Shown here: piece after piece, positions 15,179 to 23,059 of the stretch | Layout of the letters: each line of letters starts with the position of its first letter | How positions within the stretch are numbered: position 1 is the stretch's first letter | Assembly: GCA_963713545.1 (NCBI GenBank) | Contig: CAVQME010000010.1 | Location: forward strand, 558,001-622,000 | DNA from: CAVPLM01 sp963713545 | GTDB taxonomy: Bacteria > Actinomycetota > Thermoleophilia > RBG-16-64-13 | Length of the DNA: 64,000 nucleotides | Direction: 5' to 3' | Position numbers and translations under genes: made by a program | The notes under the pieces: generated by a model | Databases searched by the model: none | What the model was told of the DNA's origin: nothing | What the model saw: the letters and a program-made list of their open reading frames with translations, nothing else

Positions 15179-16018
15179 TTGAGCGGCGAGCCGGCAGCCA
15201 TGGGACAGAGTCGCACGTCGATCCGGGTCATCCGCGCCGACCTGCACATCCACACCGCGCTCTCGCCGTGCGGGGCGGACGAGATGACGCCCCCTGCCAT
15301 CGTCGCGGCGGCCTTGGCGAAGGGGCTTGACATGATCGCCGTCTCCGATCACAACACAGCGGGCAACGTGGGCGCCACCCAGGAAGCGGCCCGGGCGGCC
15401 GGAGGCCGGCTGGAGGTGCTGGCCGGCATGGAGATCACGAGCGTCGAGGAAGTGCACGTCCTCGGCTTGTTCCCCGACCTGAAGGCCGCCGAAGAGGTCG
15501 CCGCCAGGATCCGCGGCTACCTGCCGGCTGCCGACGCCGGCTACTACGAGTTCTTCGGCGAGCAGCCCGTATTGGCTGCCGACGGCCGTCTCGTGGGTTC
15601 CGAGACCGCCTGCCTGGCATTGGCCACCCCACTCGACCTCACCGAGAGCGTGGAACTGGTGCACAGTGTCGGGGGTCTGGCCATCGCCGCACACGTGGAC
15701 CGCAAGTCGTTCAGCGTCTTCTCTCAGCTGGGTTTCTTCCCCAAGGACGCCGGCTTCGACGGGGTGGAGCTCTCGCGCCACCTGCGTCCCGGTTTCCCCC
15801 GTGTGGAGGAGTTCGAGGCCCTGGGCCTGCCCATCACGAGCTCGTCCGACAGCCACTTCCCGGAGGAGATCGGGACGGCCGCGACCGAGCTCCTGGTAGA
15901 GGAACCGACCTTCGCCGAGCTCGCGCTGGCGTTCGCTGGAGCGGAAGGGCGGGCCGTGGGATCGTGGAGGCCCGTAGGCAACGTCTCCGGGCGAGAAGCG
16001 GGCGAAGCCCATGCATGA
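15179..16018 (+). CDS. PHP-domain phosphoesterase
   Basis: 279 residues of the polymerase-and-histidinol-phosphatase fold. Metal-binding motifs are visible in order: ADLHIHTALSPCG (about 20-32), SDHNTAG (about 58-64), GMEITSVEEVHVLGLF, a His in IAAHVDRKSF, and SDSHFPEEIG (about 222-231). Members hydrolyse phosphoesters with two or three metal ions. In hydrogenase operons the substrate is unknown; a phosphoprotein or nucleotide is plausible. I took the TTG at 15179 because AGAAGGA lies 9 bases upstream; the ATG at 15200 is the alternative. It overlaps the next gene by 8 bases. Confidence 0.85.
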   Translation: MSGEPAAMGQSRTSIRVIRADLHIHTALSPCGADEMTPPAIVAAALAKGLDMIAVSDHNTAGNVGATQEAARAAGGRLEVLAGMEITSVEEVHVLGLFPDLKAAEEVAARIRGYLPAADAGYYEFFGEQPVLAADGRLVGSETACLALATPLDLTESVELVHSVGGLAIAAHVDRKSFSVFSQLGFFPKDAGFDGVELSRHLRPGFPRVEEFEALGLPITSSSDSHFPEEIGTAATELLVEEPTFAELALAFAGAEGRAVGSWRPVGNVSGREAGEAHA

Positions 16019-16508
16019 CCTCTCCCTCTATCTGCTCGAGATGCTCGAGAACTCGGTGCGGGCCGGAGCTGAGCGGATCGACGTGGGCCTGGTCATCGAC
16101 CGGGGCTCCGACGCGCTGCGGTTGACCGTGGACGACGACGGCCACGGGCTCACCGCGAGCCCCGAGCGGACTCTCGATCCCTTCTACACCACGAAACCGG
16201 GCAAGAAGACCGGTCTGGGCCTGAGTCTGCTCAAGGCCGAAGCCGAAGCGGCAGAGGGCGGCCTCGACATCGGGCCGTCCGAGCTTCTCGGCGGCGCAAG
16301 AGTTACCGTCTACATGAGGTTTGGTCATGTCGACCGGCCTCCCCTCGGGGATGTGGGCACATCCATAGTCATCATGGCCGCCACCAATCCCCAGATCGAG
16401 TTCACCGTGAGCCTGTCGGGCGACGAGTTCGAGCCACCGCTCGCCGCCGCGCCGATCGTCGAGGGTGCGCACCGGCTCGCTCGATATGCGGAGGGGCTCG
16501 TGACCTGA
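16011..16508 (+). CDS. small histidine-kinase-type ATPase (HATPase_c)
   Basis: 165 residues with the GHKL fold only: an N box (LYLLEMLENSVRAGAERI), G1 (VDDDGHGL), an F-box-like LDPFYTTKPGKK, and G2 (TGLGLSLLKAEAEAAEGG). There is no dimerisation/His domain or sensor. These solo ATP-binding proteins are common in bacterial [FeFe]-hydrogenase operons beside DRTGG and PHP genes and may act as protein kinases on partners. It overlaps the PHP gene by 8 bases and ends about 100 bases before nuoE. A paralogous ATPase domain is fused in the 620-residue protein upstream. Confidence 0.85.
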   Translation: MHDLSLYLLEMLENSVRAGAERIDVGLVIDRGSDALRLTVDDDGHGLTASPERTLDPFYTTKPGKKTGLGLSLLKAEAEAAEGGLDIGPSELLGGARVTVYMRFGHVDRPPLGDVGTSIVIMAATNPQIEFTVSLSGDEFEPPLAAAPIVEGAHRLARYAEGLVT

Positions 16509-16614
16509 AGAAGTGGCTTGCAGAAAGGGATCAAGCGGACCGTAGATCTCTCGAAGATCGAGGGCTGCTGAAGGTTTGAGACCGAGCGACAAACGACCCA
16601 AGGGGGTTTTGAGC

Positions 16615-17205
16615 ATGACCGACGAGACCGTGAAGACGAACGACACAGGCGGCGCGAACGGCGGCTGTTCGGGCTGCTGCGAGGAGGCGTCCGAGGAGGA
16701 GCTGCTCGCCCGGCTCGACGAGGTGATCGACCGCTACGAGGACAAACCAGGGGCGCTGATCCCCGTGCTGCAGCAGGCGCAGGGCATCTTCGGCTACCTT
16801 CCCGAAGTGGCCCTGAAGCGCATCGCCAAGAGGATGAACAAGCCCTACAGCGAGGTGGCCGGGGTCGTCAGTTTCTACTCGTTCTTCTCCACCGTGCCCC
16901 GGGGACGCAACCTCATCCGTGTCTGCCTGGGTACGGCCTGCTACGTGCGCGGCGGGATGGCCGTCCTCGACGCGCTTAGGAAGGAGCTGGGGATCGACGT
17001 GGGCGAAACGACGGAAGACCGGGAGTTCTCCCTCGAGGTGGCGCGCTGCTTCGGCGCCTGCGGCCTGGCCCCGGTGCTCACCGTCAACGACATCGTCCAC
17101 CATCGGGTCAAGCCCCAGCGGGTGAGCGAGATCCTTGTCCAGTACGCTCCCGAGGCCGCAGCGGGTGAGCCCGTGGCTGTCGGAGCCGGCGAAAGGAGCA
17201 TGTGA
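16615..17205 (+). CDS. nuoE: NuoE-like thioredoxin-fold [2Fe-2S] subunit, set 1
   Basis: 196 residues from the ATG at 16615 (AAGGGGG upstream). An N-terminal Cys-rich tail (GGCSGCC, about 15-21) precedes the four-helix NuoE N-domain and the thioredoxin-like domain with cluster cysteines CLGTAC and CFGAC. In bifurcating hydrogenases and Complex I this subunit (HydC equivalent) carries electrons between FMN and the other clusters. It opens the hydrogenase set; the next ferredoxin gene starts within its last codon (ATGTGA). Confidence 0.9.
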   Translation: MTDETVKTNDTGGANGGCSGCCEEASEEELLARLDEVIDRYEDKPGALIPVLQQAQGIFGYLPEVALKRIAKRMNKPYSEVAGVVSFYSFFSTVPRGRNLIRVCLGTACYVRGGMAVLDALRKELGIDVGETTEDREFSLEVARCFGACGLAPVLTVNDIVHHRVKPQRVSEILVQYAPEAAAGEPVAVGAGERSM

Positions 17206-17582
17206 TCATGGCCGAGAAGATCAAGAGCCCCGCGGATCTGCTGGCCATGGCCGGCAAGGCCAAGGAGGACATCGATCTTCGCTCGGGAGCCAAGGAGATC
17301 AAGGTCACGGTGCACATGGGCACGTGCGGCATAGCCGCCGGGGCCCGGGACGTGGTGGTCTCCTTCCTGAGCGAGATAGCCGACGCGAAGCTGGACAACG
17401 TGACCATCCACCAGTCCGGCTGCGCCGGTCTATGCGAAATGGAGCCGATGGCTACGGTACAGTTCGCTGACGGCGCCGTGTTCCACTACGGGCATCTCGA
17501 AGGCCGGGAAAAGGTGCACGAGATCGTGCAATCGCATCTGGTGGACGGCACCCCGGTCGCGGCCTATCTGATCAAGTCGTGA
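17202..17582 (+). CDS. thioredoxin-like [2Fe-2S] ferredoxin
   Basis: 126 residues: MGTCGIAAGARDV, the SGCAGLCEMEP loop and VVSFLSEI-type helices are the hallmarks of the small thioredoxin-fold [2Fe-2S] ferredoxins accompanying NuoE/NuoF in hydrogenase operons. Three cluster-type cysteines are visible (one in the first loop, CX3C in the second). It probably relays electrons between NuoE and NuoF subunits. A GTG start at 17202 with AAAGGAG 6 bases upstream, or the in-frame ATG at 17208, is possible. It overlaps nuoE and is followed after about 50 bases by nuoF. Confidence 0.85.
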   Translation: MIMAEKIKSPADLLAMAGKAKEDIDLRSGAKEIKVTVHMGTCGIAAGARDVVVSFLSEIADAKLDNVTIHQSGCAGLCEMEPMATVQFADGAVFHYGHLEGREKVHEIVQSHLVDGTPVAAYLIKS

Positions 17583-17632
17583 ACCTGCCGTGGCAAGCAT
17601 GCGCGCTCTAATAGATAACGAGGGAATCTGAT

Positions 17633-20600
17633 ATGGATCACATCAAGAACCACGTCCTCGTATGCACCGGGGGCGGGTGTATCGCCTCGGGGGCGCTCGA
17701 AGTCAGCGCCGCCTTCACCAAAGAACTAGAGGATATGAGCCTGGACCGGGAGAACCGGGTCGTAGAGACCGGCTGCCTGGGACCGTGCGCGGTAGGACCG
17801 GTGATCCTCGTCTATCCGGACGGGGTCTTCTATCAGAACGTCAAGATAGAAGACGTCCACGAGATCGTGGAGGAGCACCTGCTCAAGGGCCGGATCGTCG
17901 AGCGGCTGGTCAGCCACGCGCCCGGCACCGATAGGACGGTCGCCGAGATGGGCGACGTGGAGTTCTTCAACCGACAGGTCAAGATCGTCCTCCGCAACTC
18001 GGGCATCATCGACCCGCTCAAGATCGAGGAGTACATCGCCCGCGAGGGCTACCAGGCGCTGGCCAAGGTCCTCACCGAGATGACGCCGGAAGAGGTAGTG
18101 AGCGAAGTGCTCCGCAGCGGCCTGCGCGGCCGCGGCGGCGCCGGCTTCCCCACCGGGCTCAAATGGAAGTTCGCCCGGCAGACCGAGTCGGACGTCAAGT
18201 ACATCATCTGCAACGCCGACGAGGGAGACCCCGGCGCCTTCATGGACCGGTCGGTGCTGGAAGGCGACCCGCACAGCCTGATCGAGGGCATGGCCATCGG
18301 GGCCTACGCCATCGGTGCCAAGCAGGGCTTCGTCTACCTGCGCGCCGAGTATCCGCTGGCGGTGGAGCGGCTCCAATACGCCATCGACCAGGCCCGGGAG
18401 CTAGGCCTCCTCGGCACCGACATCATGGGGACCGGCTTCGAGTTCGACCTCGAGATCCGCATGGGCTCGGGCGCGTTCGTCTGCGGCGAGGAGACCGCCC
18501 TCATGCGCTCCATCGAGGGCAAGCGCGGCGAGCCCCGGCCCCGTCCCCCGTTCCCCGCGGTCAAGGGCCTCTGGGACAAGCCGAGCGTGCTCAACAACGT
18601 CGAGACCTTCGCCAACATCGCCCCCATCATCCTCAAAGGGGCGGAGTGGTACGCGAGCACCGGCACCGAGAAGAGCAAGGGCACCAAAGTGTTCGCGCTC
18701 GGCGGAGCCGTGCAGCACGCCGGTCTGGTTGAGGTGCCCATAGGGGTGCAGTTGGGCGAGATCGTGTACGAGATCGGCGGAGGCGTGCCGGACGGCAAGG
18801 AACTCAAGGCCGTACAGCTGGGCGGTCCCTCCGGGGGCTGCATCCCCACGACGGACCTGAACGTCCCGGTGGACTACGAGACCCTGCAGGACCTGGGAGC
18901 CATCATGGGCTCCGGTGGCTGCATCGTCATGGACGACGACAGCTGCATGGTCGACGTGGCCCGCTTCTTCCTCGACTTCATCCAGGACGAGAGCTGCGGC
19001 AAGTGCCCGCCCTGCCGGGTGGGGACCAAGCGCATGCTCGAGATCGTCACCCGCATCTGCAACGGAGAGGGTGAAGAGGGCGACATCGAGCGGCTGGAAG
19101 ACCTGGGCAACATCATCAGAGACACCGCCCTGTGCGGACTCGGTCAGACGGCACCCAACCCAGTGCTATCGACCATCCGCCACTTCCGCCACGAGTACGA
19201 GGCCCACATCAAGGACCACCACTGCGAAGCCGGCGTGTGCGCCACCATGTTCACCGCCCGCTGCAGCAACGCCTGCCCGGCCGACGTGAACGTGCCCGGC
19301 TTCGTCAGCCTCATCGGCGAGAAGCGCTTCGACGAGGCCCTCAAGCTGCACCGGGAGCGGAACCCTCTGGCCAGCATCTGCGGCCGGGTCTGCTTCCATC
19401 CCTGTGAGAGCAAGTGCCAACGCGCCGGTCTGGACGAAGCGGTGGCCATTCGCAGCCTCAAGCGCTTCATGACCGAGCAGGAGACAGAGGTCCAGGTGCC
19501 CGAGGTCCGCGAGAACGCCGAAAACGCCGCCAAGAAGGTAGCCGTCATCGGGAGCGGCCCCGCCGGTCTGTCCTGCGCCTACTTCCTGGCCCGGCTCGGA
19601 TACAAGCCCACTATCTTCGAGAAAGAGCCCAGCCCGGGCGGCATGCTGGTGCAGGCCATCCCCGCCTACCGGCTTCCCCGGGAGGAGCTGGGCCGCGAGA
19701 TCAGCATGATCGAGAGCATGGGCGCCAAGATCGAGACCGGCAAGGCTCTGGGCACCGATTTCACGCTCGCGAGTCTGCGCGACCAGGGCTATGAAGCGGT
19801 GTTCATCGGTGTGGGTGCGCCCAAGGGCATCGCTCTCGGCATCCCCGGCGAACGGGGTGAGGGAGTCACCGACGGTCTCACCTTCCTGCGCGACTACAAC
19901 GTCCACGGCACCGCCCAGGTGGGCAAAGAGGTGGCCATCATCGGAGGCGGCAACTCCGCCATCGACGCCGCCCGCACGGCTCTCCGCCTCGGCGCCGAAC
20001 ATGTGAACATCCTCTACCGGCGCCAGCGCGAGCAGATGCCCGCCTGGGCCGAGGAGATCTTGGCCGCCGACGAGGAAGGCATCACCGTCCTGCCGTTGAC
20101 GGCGCCCAAGCAGATCCTGCGAGACGCGTCCGGCAAGCTCACCGGTGTCCTCTGCCAGCAGATGGCCCTGGGCGACTACGACAAGAGCGGCCGGCGCCGG
20201 CCGGTGGCCGGGCGCAATCCCGACTTCACCGTGCTGTGTGACCACGTGATCGCTGCCGTCGGGCAGTCCCTCGACGCCCAGGCGCTCACCGGCGACGTTC
20301 CGGTGGAACTGCAAGACGGTTGGTTCAAGACCGATCGTGCGACCGGCGCGACCAGCGTGGACTGGATCTTCGCCGGCGGCGACGCCGTCACCGGCCCGGC
20401 CTCCGTGGTGGAGGCGGTAGGCGCTGGCGAGCGGGGCGCCGTAGCCATCGACCAGCTTCTTACCGGAGCCAACCATGCCTTCTGGCGCAGGGAGATCGCG
20501 GTCGACGTGTTCTTCGACCCGGACGCCGACCCGGCGGCCACACCGCGGGCGGCCGTGGTGTGCCTCGACCCCGAGGCCCGAGCCTGCACCTTCGCCGAAG

Positions 20601-20743
20601 TGGAGCTTTCCTGGAATCTCGACACCGCCTGTGCCGAAGCCAAGCGCTGCCTGCGCTGCGACTACGGCAAGATCCCGGTGGGAGCCGCGACGGCCGGCGC
20701 CGAGGCGACGACCGTCGCCACTACCCAAGGAGACGTGAAGTAA
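17633..20743 (+). CDS. hydB: HydB/NuoF-type FMN-FeS flavoprotein fused to GltD-like FAD/NAD(P) oxidoreductase
   Basis: 1036 residues. About 1-95 is a thioredoxin-like [2Fe-2S] domain (CTGGGCIASG, TGCLGPC). About 115-530 is NuoF: FMN/NADH site GRGGAGFPTGLKW, CNADEGDPGAFMDR, SLBB region, and a [4Fe-4S] motif ESCGKCPPCR with CGLGQT. About 545-1010 resembles the GltD/NfnB small chain: an N-terminal 2x[4Fe-4S] motif (CSNACPADVNVPGF, CGRVCFHPCESKC), FAD motif VAVIGSGPAGLSCAYF, and NAD(P)-binding motif VAIIGGGNSAIDAARTALR. This adds a second pyridine-nucleotide site to the hydrogenase. Set 2 lacks the extra modules. RBS-like AGGGAATC precedes the ATG. hydA overlaps its stop (TAATG). Confidence 0.93.
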   Translation: MDHIKNHVLVCTGGGCIASGALEVSAAFTKELEDMSLDRENRVVETGCLGPCAVGPVILVYPDGVFYQNVKIEDVHEIVEEHLLKGRIVERLVSHAPGTDRTVAEMGDVEFFNRQVKIVLRNSGIIDPLKIEEYIAREGYQALAKVLTEMTPEEVVSEVLRSGLRGRGGAGFPTGLKWKFARQTESDVKYIICNADEGDPGAFMDRSVLEGDPHSLIEGMAIGAYAIGAKQGFVYLRAEYPLAVERLQYAIDQARELGLLGTDIMGTGFEFDLEIRMGSGAFVCGEETALMRSIEGKRGEPRPRPPFPAVKGLWDKPSVLNNVETFANIAPIILKGAEWYASTGTEKSKGTKVFALGGAVQHAGLVEVPIGVQLGEIVYEIGGGVPDGKELKAVQLGGPSGGCIPTTDLNVPVDYETLQDLGAIMGSGGCIVMDDDSCMVDVARFFLDFIQDESCGKCPPCRVGTKRMLEIVTRICNGEGEEGDIERLEDLGNIIRDTALCGLGQTAPNPVLSTIRHFRHEYEAHIKDHHCEAGVCATMFTARCSNACPADVNVPGFVSLIGEKRFDEALKLHRERNPLASICGRVCFHPCESKCQRAGLDEAVAIRSLKRFMTEQETEVQVPEVRENAENAAKKVAVIGSGPAGLSCAYFLARLGYKPTIFEKEPSPGGMLVQAIPAYRLPREELGREISMIESMGAKIETGKALGTDFTLASLRDQGYEAVFIGVGAPKGIALGIPGERGEGVTDGLTFLRDYNVHGTAQVGKEVAIIGGGNSAIDAARTALRLGAEHVNILYRRQREQMPAWAEEILAADEEGITVLPLTAPKQILRDASGKLTGVLCQQMALGDYDKSGRRRPVAGRNPDFTVLCDHVIAAVGQSLDAQALTGDVPVELQDGWFKTDRATGATSVDWIFAGGDAVTGPASVVEAVGAGERGAVAIDQLLTGANHAFWRREIAVDVFFDPDADPAATPRAAVVCLDPEARACTFAEVELSWNLDTACAEAKRCLRCDYGKIPVGAATAGAEATTVATTQGDVK

Positions 20744-22515
20744 TGCCAGTCCTAACCGTAGACGACGTCAAAGTCGAGGTGCCTGAAGGCACCAGCCTCT
20801 TGGACGCCTGCCGGCAGGCCGGCGCCAAGATACCGACGCTCTGCTATCTGGAGGGCGTCCAGACCATCGGCGCCTGCCGCCTGTGCCTGGTGGAGGTCGA
20901 AGGGGCGAAGACGCTGGTCGCGTCGTGCGCCCAGCCCGCCGGCGACGGCATGGTGGTGAAGACCAACACCCATCGCGCCCGCGAGGGGCGCCGGGCCGTG
21001 CTGGAGCTGATCCTCTCCGAGCACGACGGCGACTGCTACACCTGCACGCGCAGCGGCGATTGCGAGCTGCGCCAGCTCTCCATCGACCTGCACATCACCG
21101 ACATCCCCTACGCCGGCGAGAAGACGCGCAAGCTCGACGACTCGACCACGCCCGCTCTCGTGCGCGACACCGGCAAGTGCGTATCCTGCCGGCGCTGCGT
21201 CACCGTCTGCAACGAGATCCAGGGCGTGGGCGCCCTGTTCCCGCAGGGCCGCGGCTTCACCACCGTCATCGGCCCGGCTTTCGCCAGTAACCTGAGCGAC
21301 GTGACCTGCGTGCAGTGCGGGCAGTGCGCAGCCGTGTGTCCGGTGGGGGCCATCGTCGAGCACTCGGCGATCGACCTGGTGTGGGCCGCGCTGGACGACC
21401 CCACCAAGCACGTGATAGTCCAGACCGCCCCGGCCATCCGCGGGGCGCTCGGCGAGGAGTTCGACTACGAGCCCGGCACCCTGGTCACCGGCAAGATGGT
21501 GGCTGCCCTGCGGCGGCTCGGCTTCGACGCCGTGTTCGACACCAACTTCACCGCCGACCTCACCATCATGGAGGAAGGCACCGAGCTCCTCACCCGGCTG
21601 AAAAAGGCCCTGGTGGACGGCGAGCAGGTGGCCCTGCCCATGTTCACCAGCTGCTCTCCAGGTTGGATCAACTACATGGAGCACTACAACCCGGATATGC
21701 TGGCCAACCTGTCCACGTGCAAGTCGCCCCAGCAGATGTTCGGCGCCCTGGCCAAGACCTACTACGCCAAGAAGCTCGGCATCAAGCCCCAGAACATCGT
21801 GGTGGTGTCGGTCATGCCCTGCACGGCCAAGAAGTTCGAGTGCGCCCGTCCCGAGATGGGGACCGACGGCACGCCTGACGTCGACATGGTCCTTACCACG
21901 CGCGAGCTGGCCCGCATGATCAAGCAGGCCGGTATCGACTTCACCAGTCTGCCCGACGACAAGATGGACAAGCCCCTCGGCATCTCCACCGGCGCGGCCG
22001 ATATCTTTGCCGTCACCGGCGGGGTGATGGAAGCGGCGCTCCGTACGGCCTACGAGATCGTCACCGGCGAGCCTTTCCCCTTCAAGAACCTGCACGTGAC
22101 CCCCATCGCCGGACTCGACGGCGTGAAGGAAGCGTCGGTCACCATCGAGCGGACCACACCGGAGTGGGAGTTCCTTAAGGGCGCGACCCTCAACGTGGCC
22201 GTCGCTCACGGACTTGCCAACGCCCAGAAGGTGATCGACCGCGTCCGCAGCGGCGAGAAGGCCTATCACTTCATCGAGGTGATGACCTGTCCCGGTGGCT
22301 GCATCGGCGGCGGCGGCCAGCCCCGTCTGACCTCCGACGCGGTACGGCAGGCCCGCATCCGCGCCATCTACGCCGAGGACGAGGGACGGGAACTGCGCAA
22401 ATCGCACGAGAACCCGGAGGTGATGGCCCTCTACGACGAGTTCCTGGGAGAGCCGCTGGGCCACACTTCGCACAAGCTGCTGCACACCAAGTACACGGAG
22501 AAGGAGCGGGTGTAG
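20743..22515 (+). CDS. hydA: [FeFe]-hydrogenase catalytic subunit HydA, set 1
   Basis: 590 residues. The N-terminal domain has a [2Fe-2S] (CYLEGVQTIGACRLC ... SCAQP), a His-ligated cluster (HDGDCYTCTRSGDC) and two [4Fe-4S] clusters (CVSCRRCVTVC, CVQCGQCAAVCP). The H-cluster domain has L1 FTSCSPGW (Cys304, Ser305), L2 MPCTAKKFE and L3 CPGGCIGGGGQP. Canonical L1 is TSCCP, so the residue after the first Cys, a cluster ligand in CpI, is Ser here. It should reduce protons or oxidise H2 and, with NuoE/NuoF homologues, form a bifurcating HydABC complex. The ATG overlaps the hydB stop. Confidence 0.95.
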   Translation: MPVLTVDDVKVEVPEGTSLLDACRQAGAKIPTLCYLEGVQTIGACRLCLVEVEGAKTLVASCAQPAGDGMVVKTNTHRAREGRRAVLELILSEHDGDCYTCTRSGDCELRQLSIDLHITDIPYAGEKTRKLDDSTTPALVRDTGKCVSCRRCVTVCNEIQGVGALFPQGRGFTTVIGPAFASNLSDVTCVQCGQCAAVCPVGAIVEHSAIDLVWAALDDPTKHVIVQTAPAIRGALGEEFDYEPGTLVTGKMVAALRRLGFDAVFDTNFTADLTIMEEGTELLTRLKKALVDGEQVALPMFTSCSPGWINYMEHYNPDMLANLSTCKSPQQMFGALAKTYYAKKLGIKPQNIVVVSVMPCTAKKFECARPEMGTDGTPDVDMVLTTRELARMIKQAGIDFTSLPDDKMDKPLGISTGAADIFAVTGGVMEAALRTAYEIVTGEPFPFKNLHVTPIAGLDGVKEASVTIERTTPEWEFLKGATLNVAVAHGLANAQKVIDRVRSGEKAYHFIEVMTCPGGCIGGGGQPRLTSDAVRQARIRAIYAEDEGRELRKSHENPEVMALYDEFLGEPLGHTSHKLLHTKYTEKERV

Positions 22516-22552
22516 GGAGCACAAAAAACGCCCGTGCTATTGTGAAGATGCC

Positions 22553-23059
22553 ATGAACGAGGGGCCCATGACGACTGATAGGTCCACACTCATACTGATC
22601 GTCGACGACGACTATGACTTCCTCGAGATCAACCGCATGATCCTCGAGAGAGCGGGCTATCGCGTGGTCACCGCGGCCGAACCGCGGCAGGCGCTCGTCA
22701 AGATGGAGGCCGAGAAGCCGGATCTGATCATCACCGACCTGATGATGACCAGTATCGACTCCGGCTTTTCGTTCTCCCGGGCCATCAAGGAAGACCCCCG
22801 GTACGCAGACGTCCCCATCATCATCGCCACGTCCGTCTCGAGTGCGCTGGGGCTCGATTTCCGCCCCCGCTCCGATGAAGACATGGCTCAGATGCACGTC
22901 GACGCCTACTTCGACAAGCCGCTCGATCCCGCCCGGCTGATCCCCGCGATCGCCGCGCTGCTGGCCGCCCGAGAGGGCGCGGCCGGCGGCCCGAGAGGCA
23001 GCGCCGAGAACAGCGTCGCCGGCGACTGCGGCGCCGGCGACGTCCGCAAGGAGGCCTGA
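22553..23059 (+). CDS. stand-alone response regulator receiver
   Basis: 168 residues: acidic pocket DDD (residues ~18-20), phosphoacceptor Asp62 in IITDLMM, TSV and conserved Lys in DKPLDPA. There is no DNA-binding or other output domain; the tail is Gly/Ala-rich. It probably shuttles phosphate or binds a partner. It overlaps the next gene's start (TGATG) and follows hydA by 37 bases, linking hydrogenase and sensor. A second ATG at 22568 sits after GAGGGG and is an equally good start. Confidence 0.85.
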   Translation: MNEGPMTTDRSTLILIVDDDYDFLEINRMILERAGYRVVTAAEPRQALVKMEAEKPDLIITDLMMTSIDSGFSFSRAIKEDPRYADVPIIIATSVSSALGLDFRPRSDEDMAQMHVDAYFDKPLDPARLIPAIAALLAAREGAAGGPRGSAENSVAGDCGAGDVRKEA

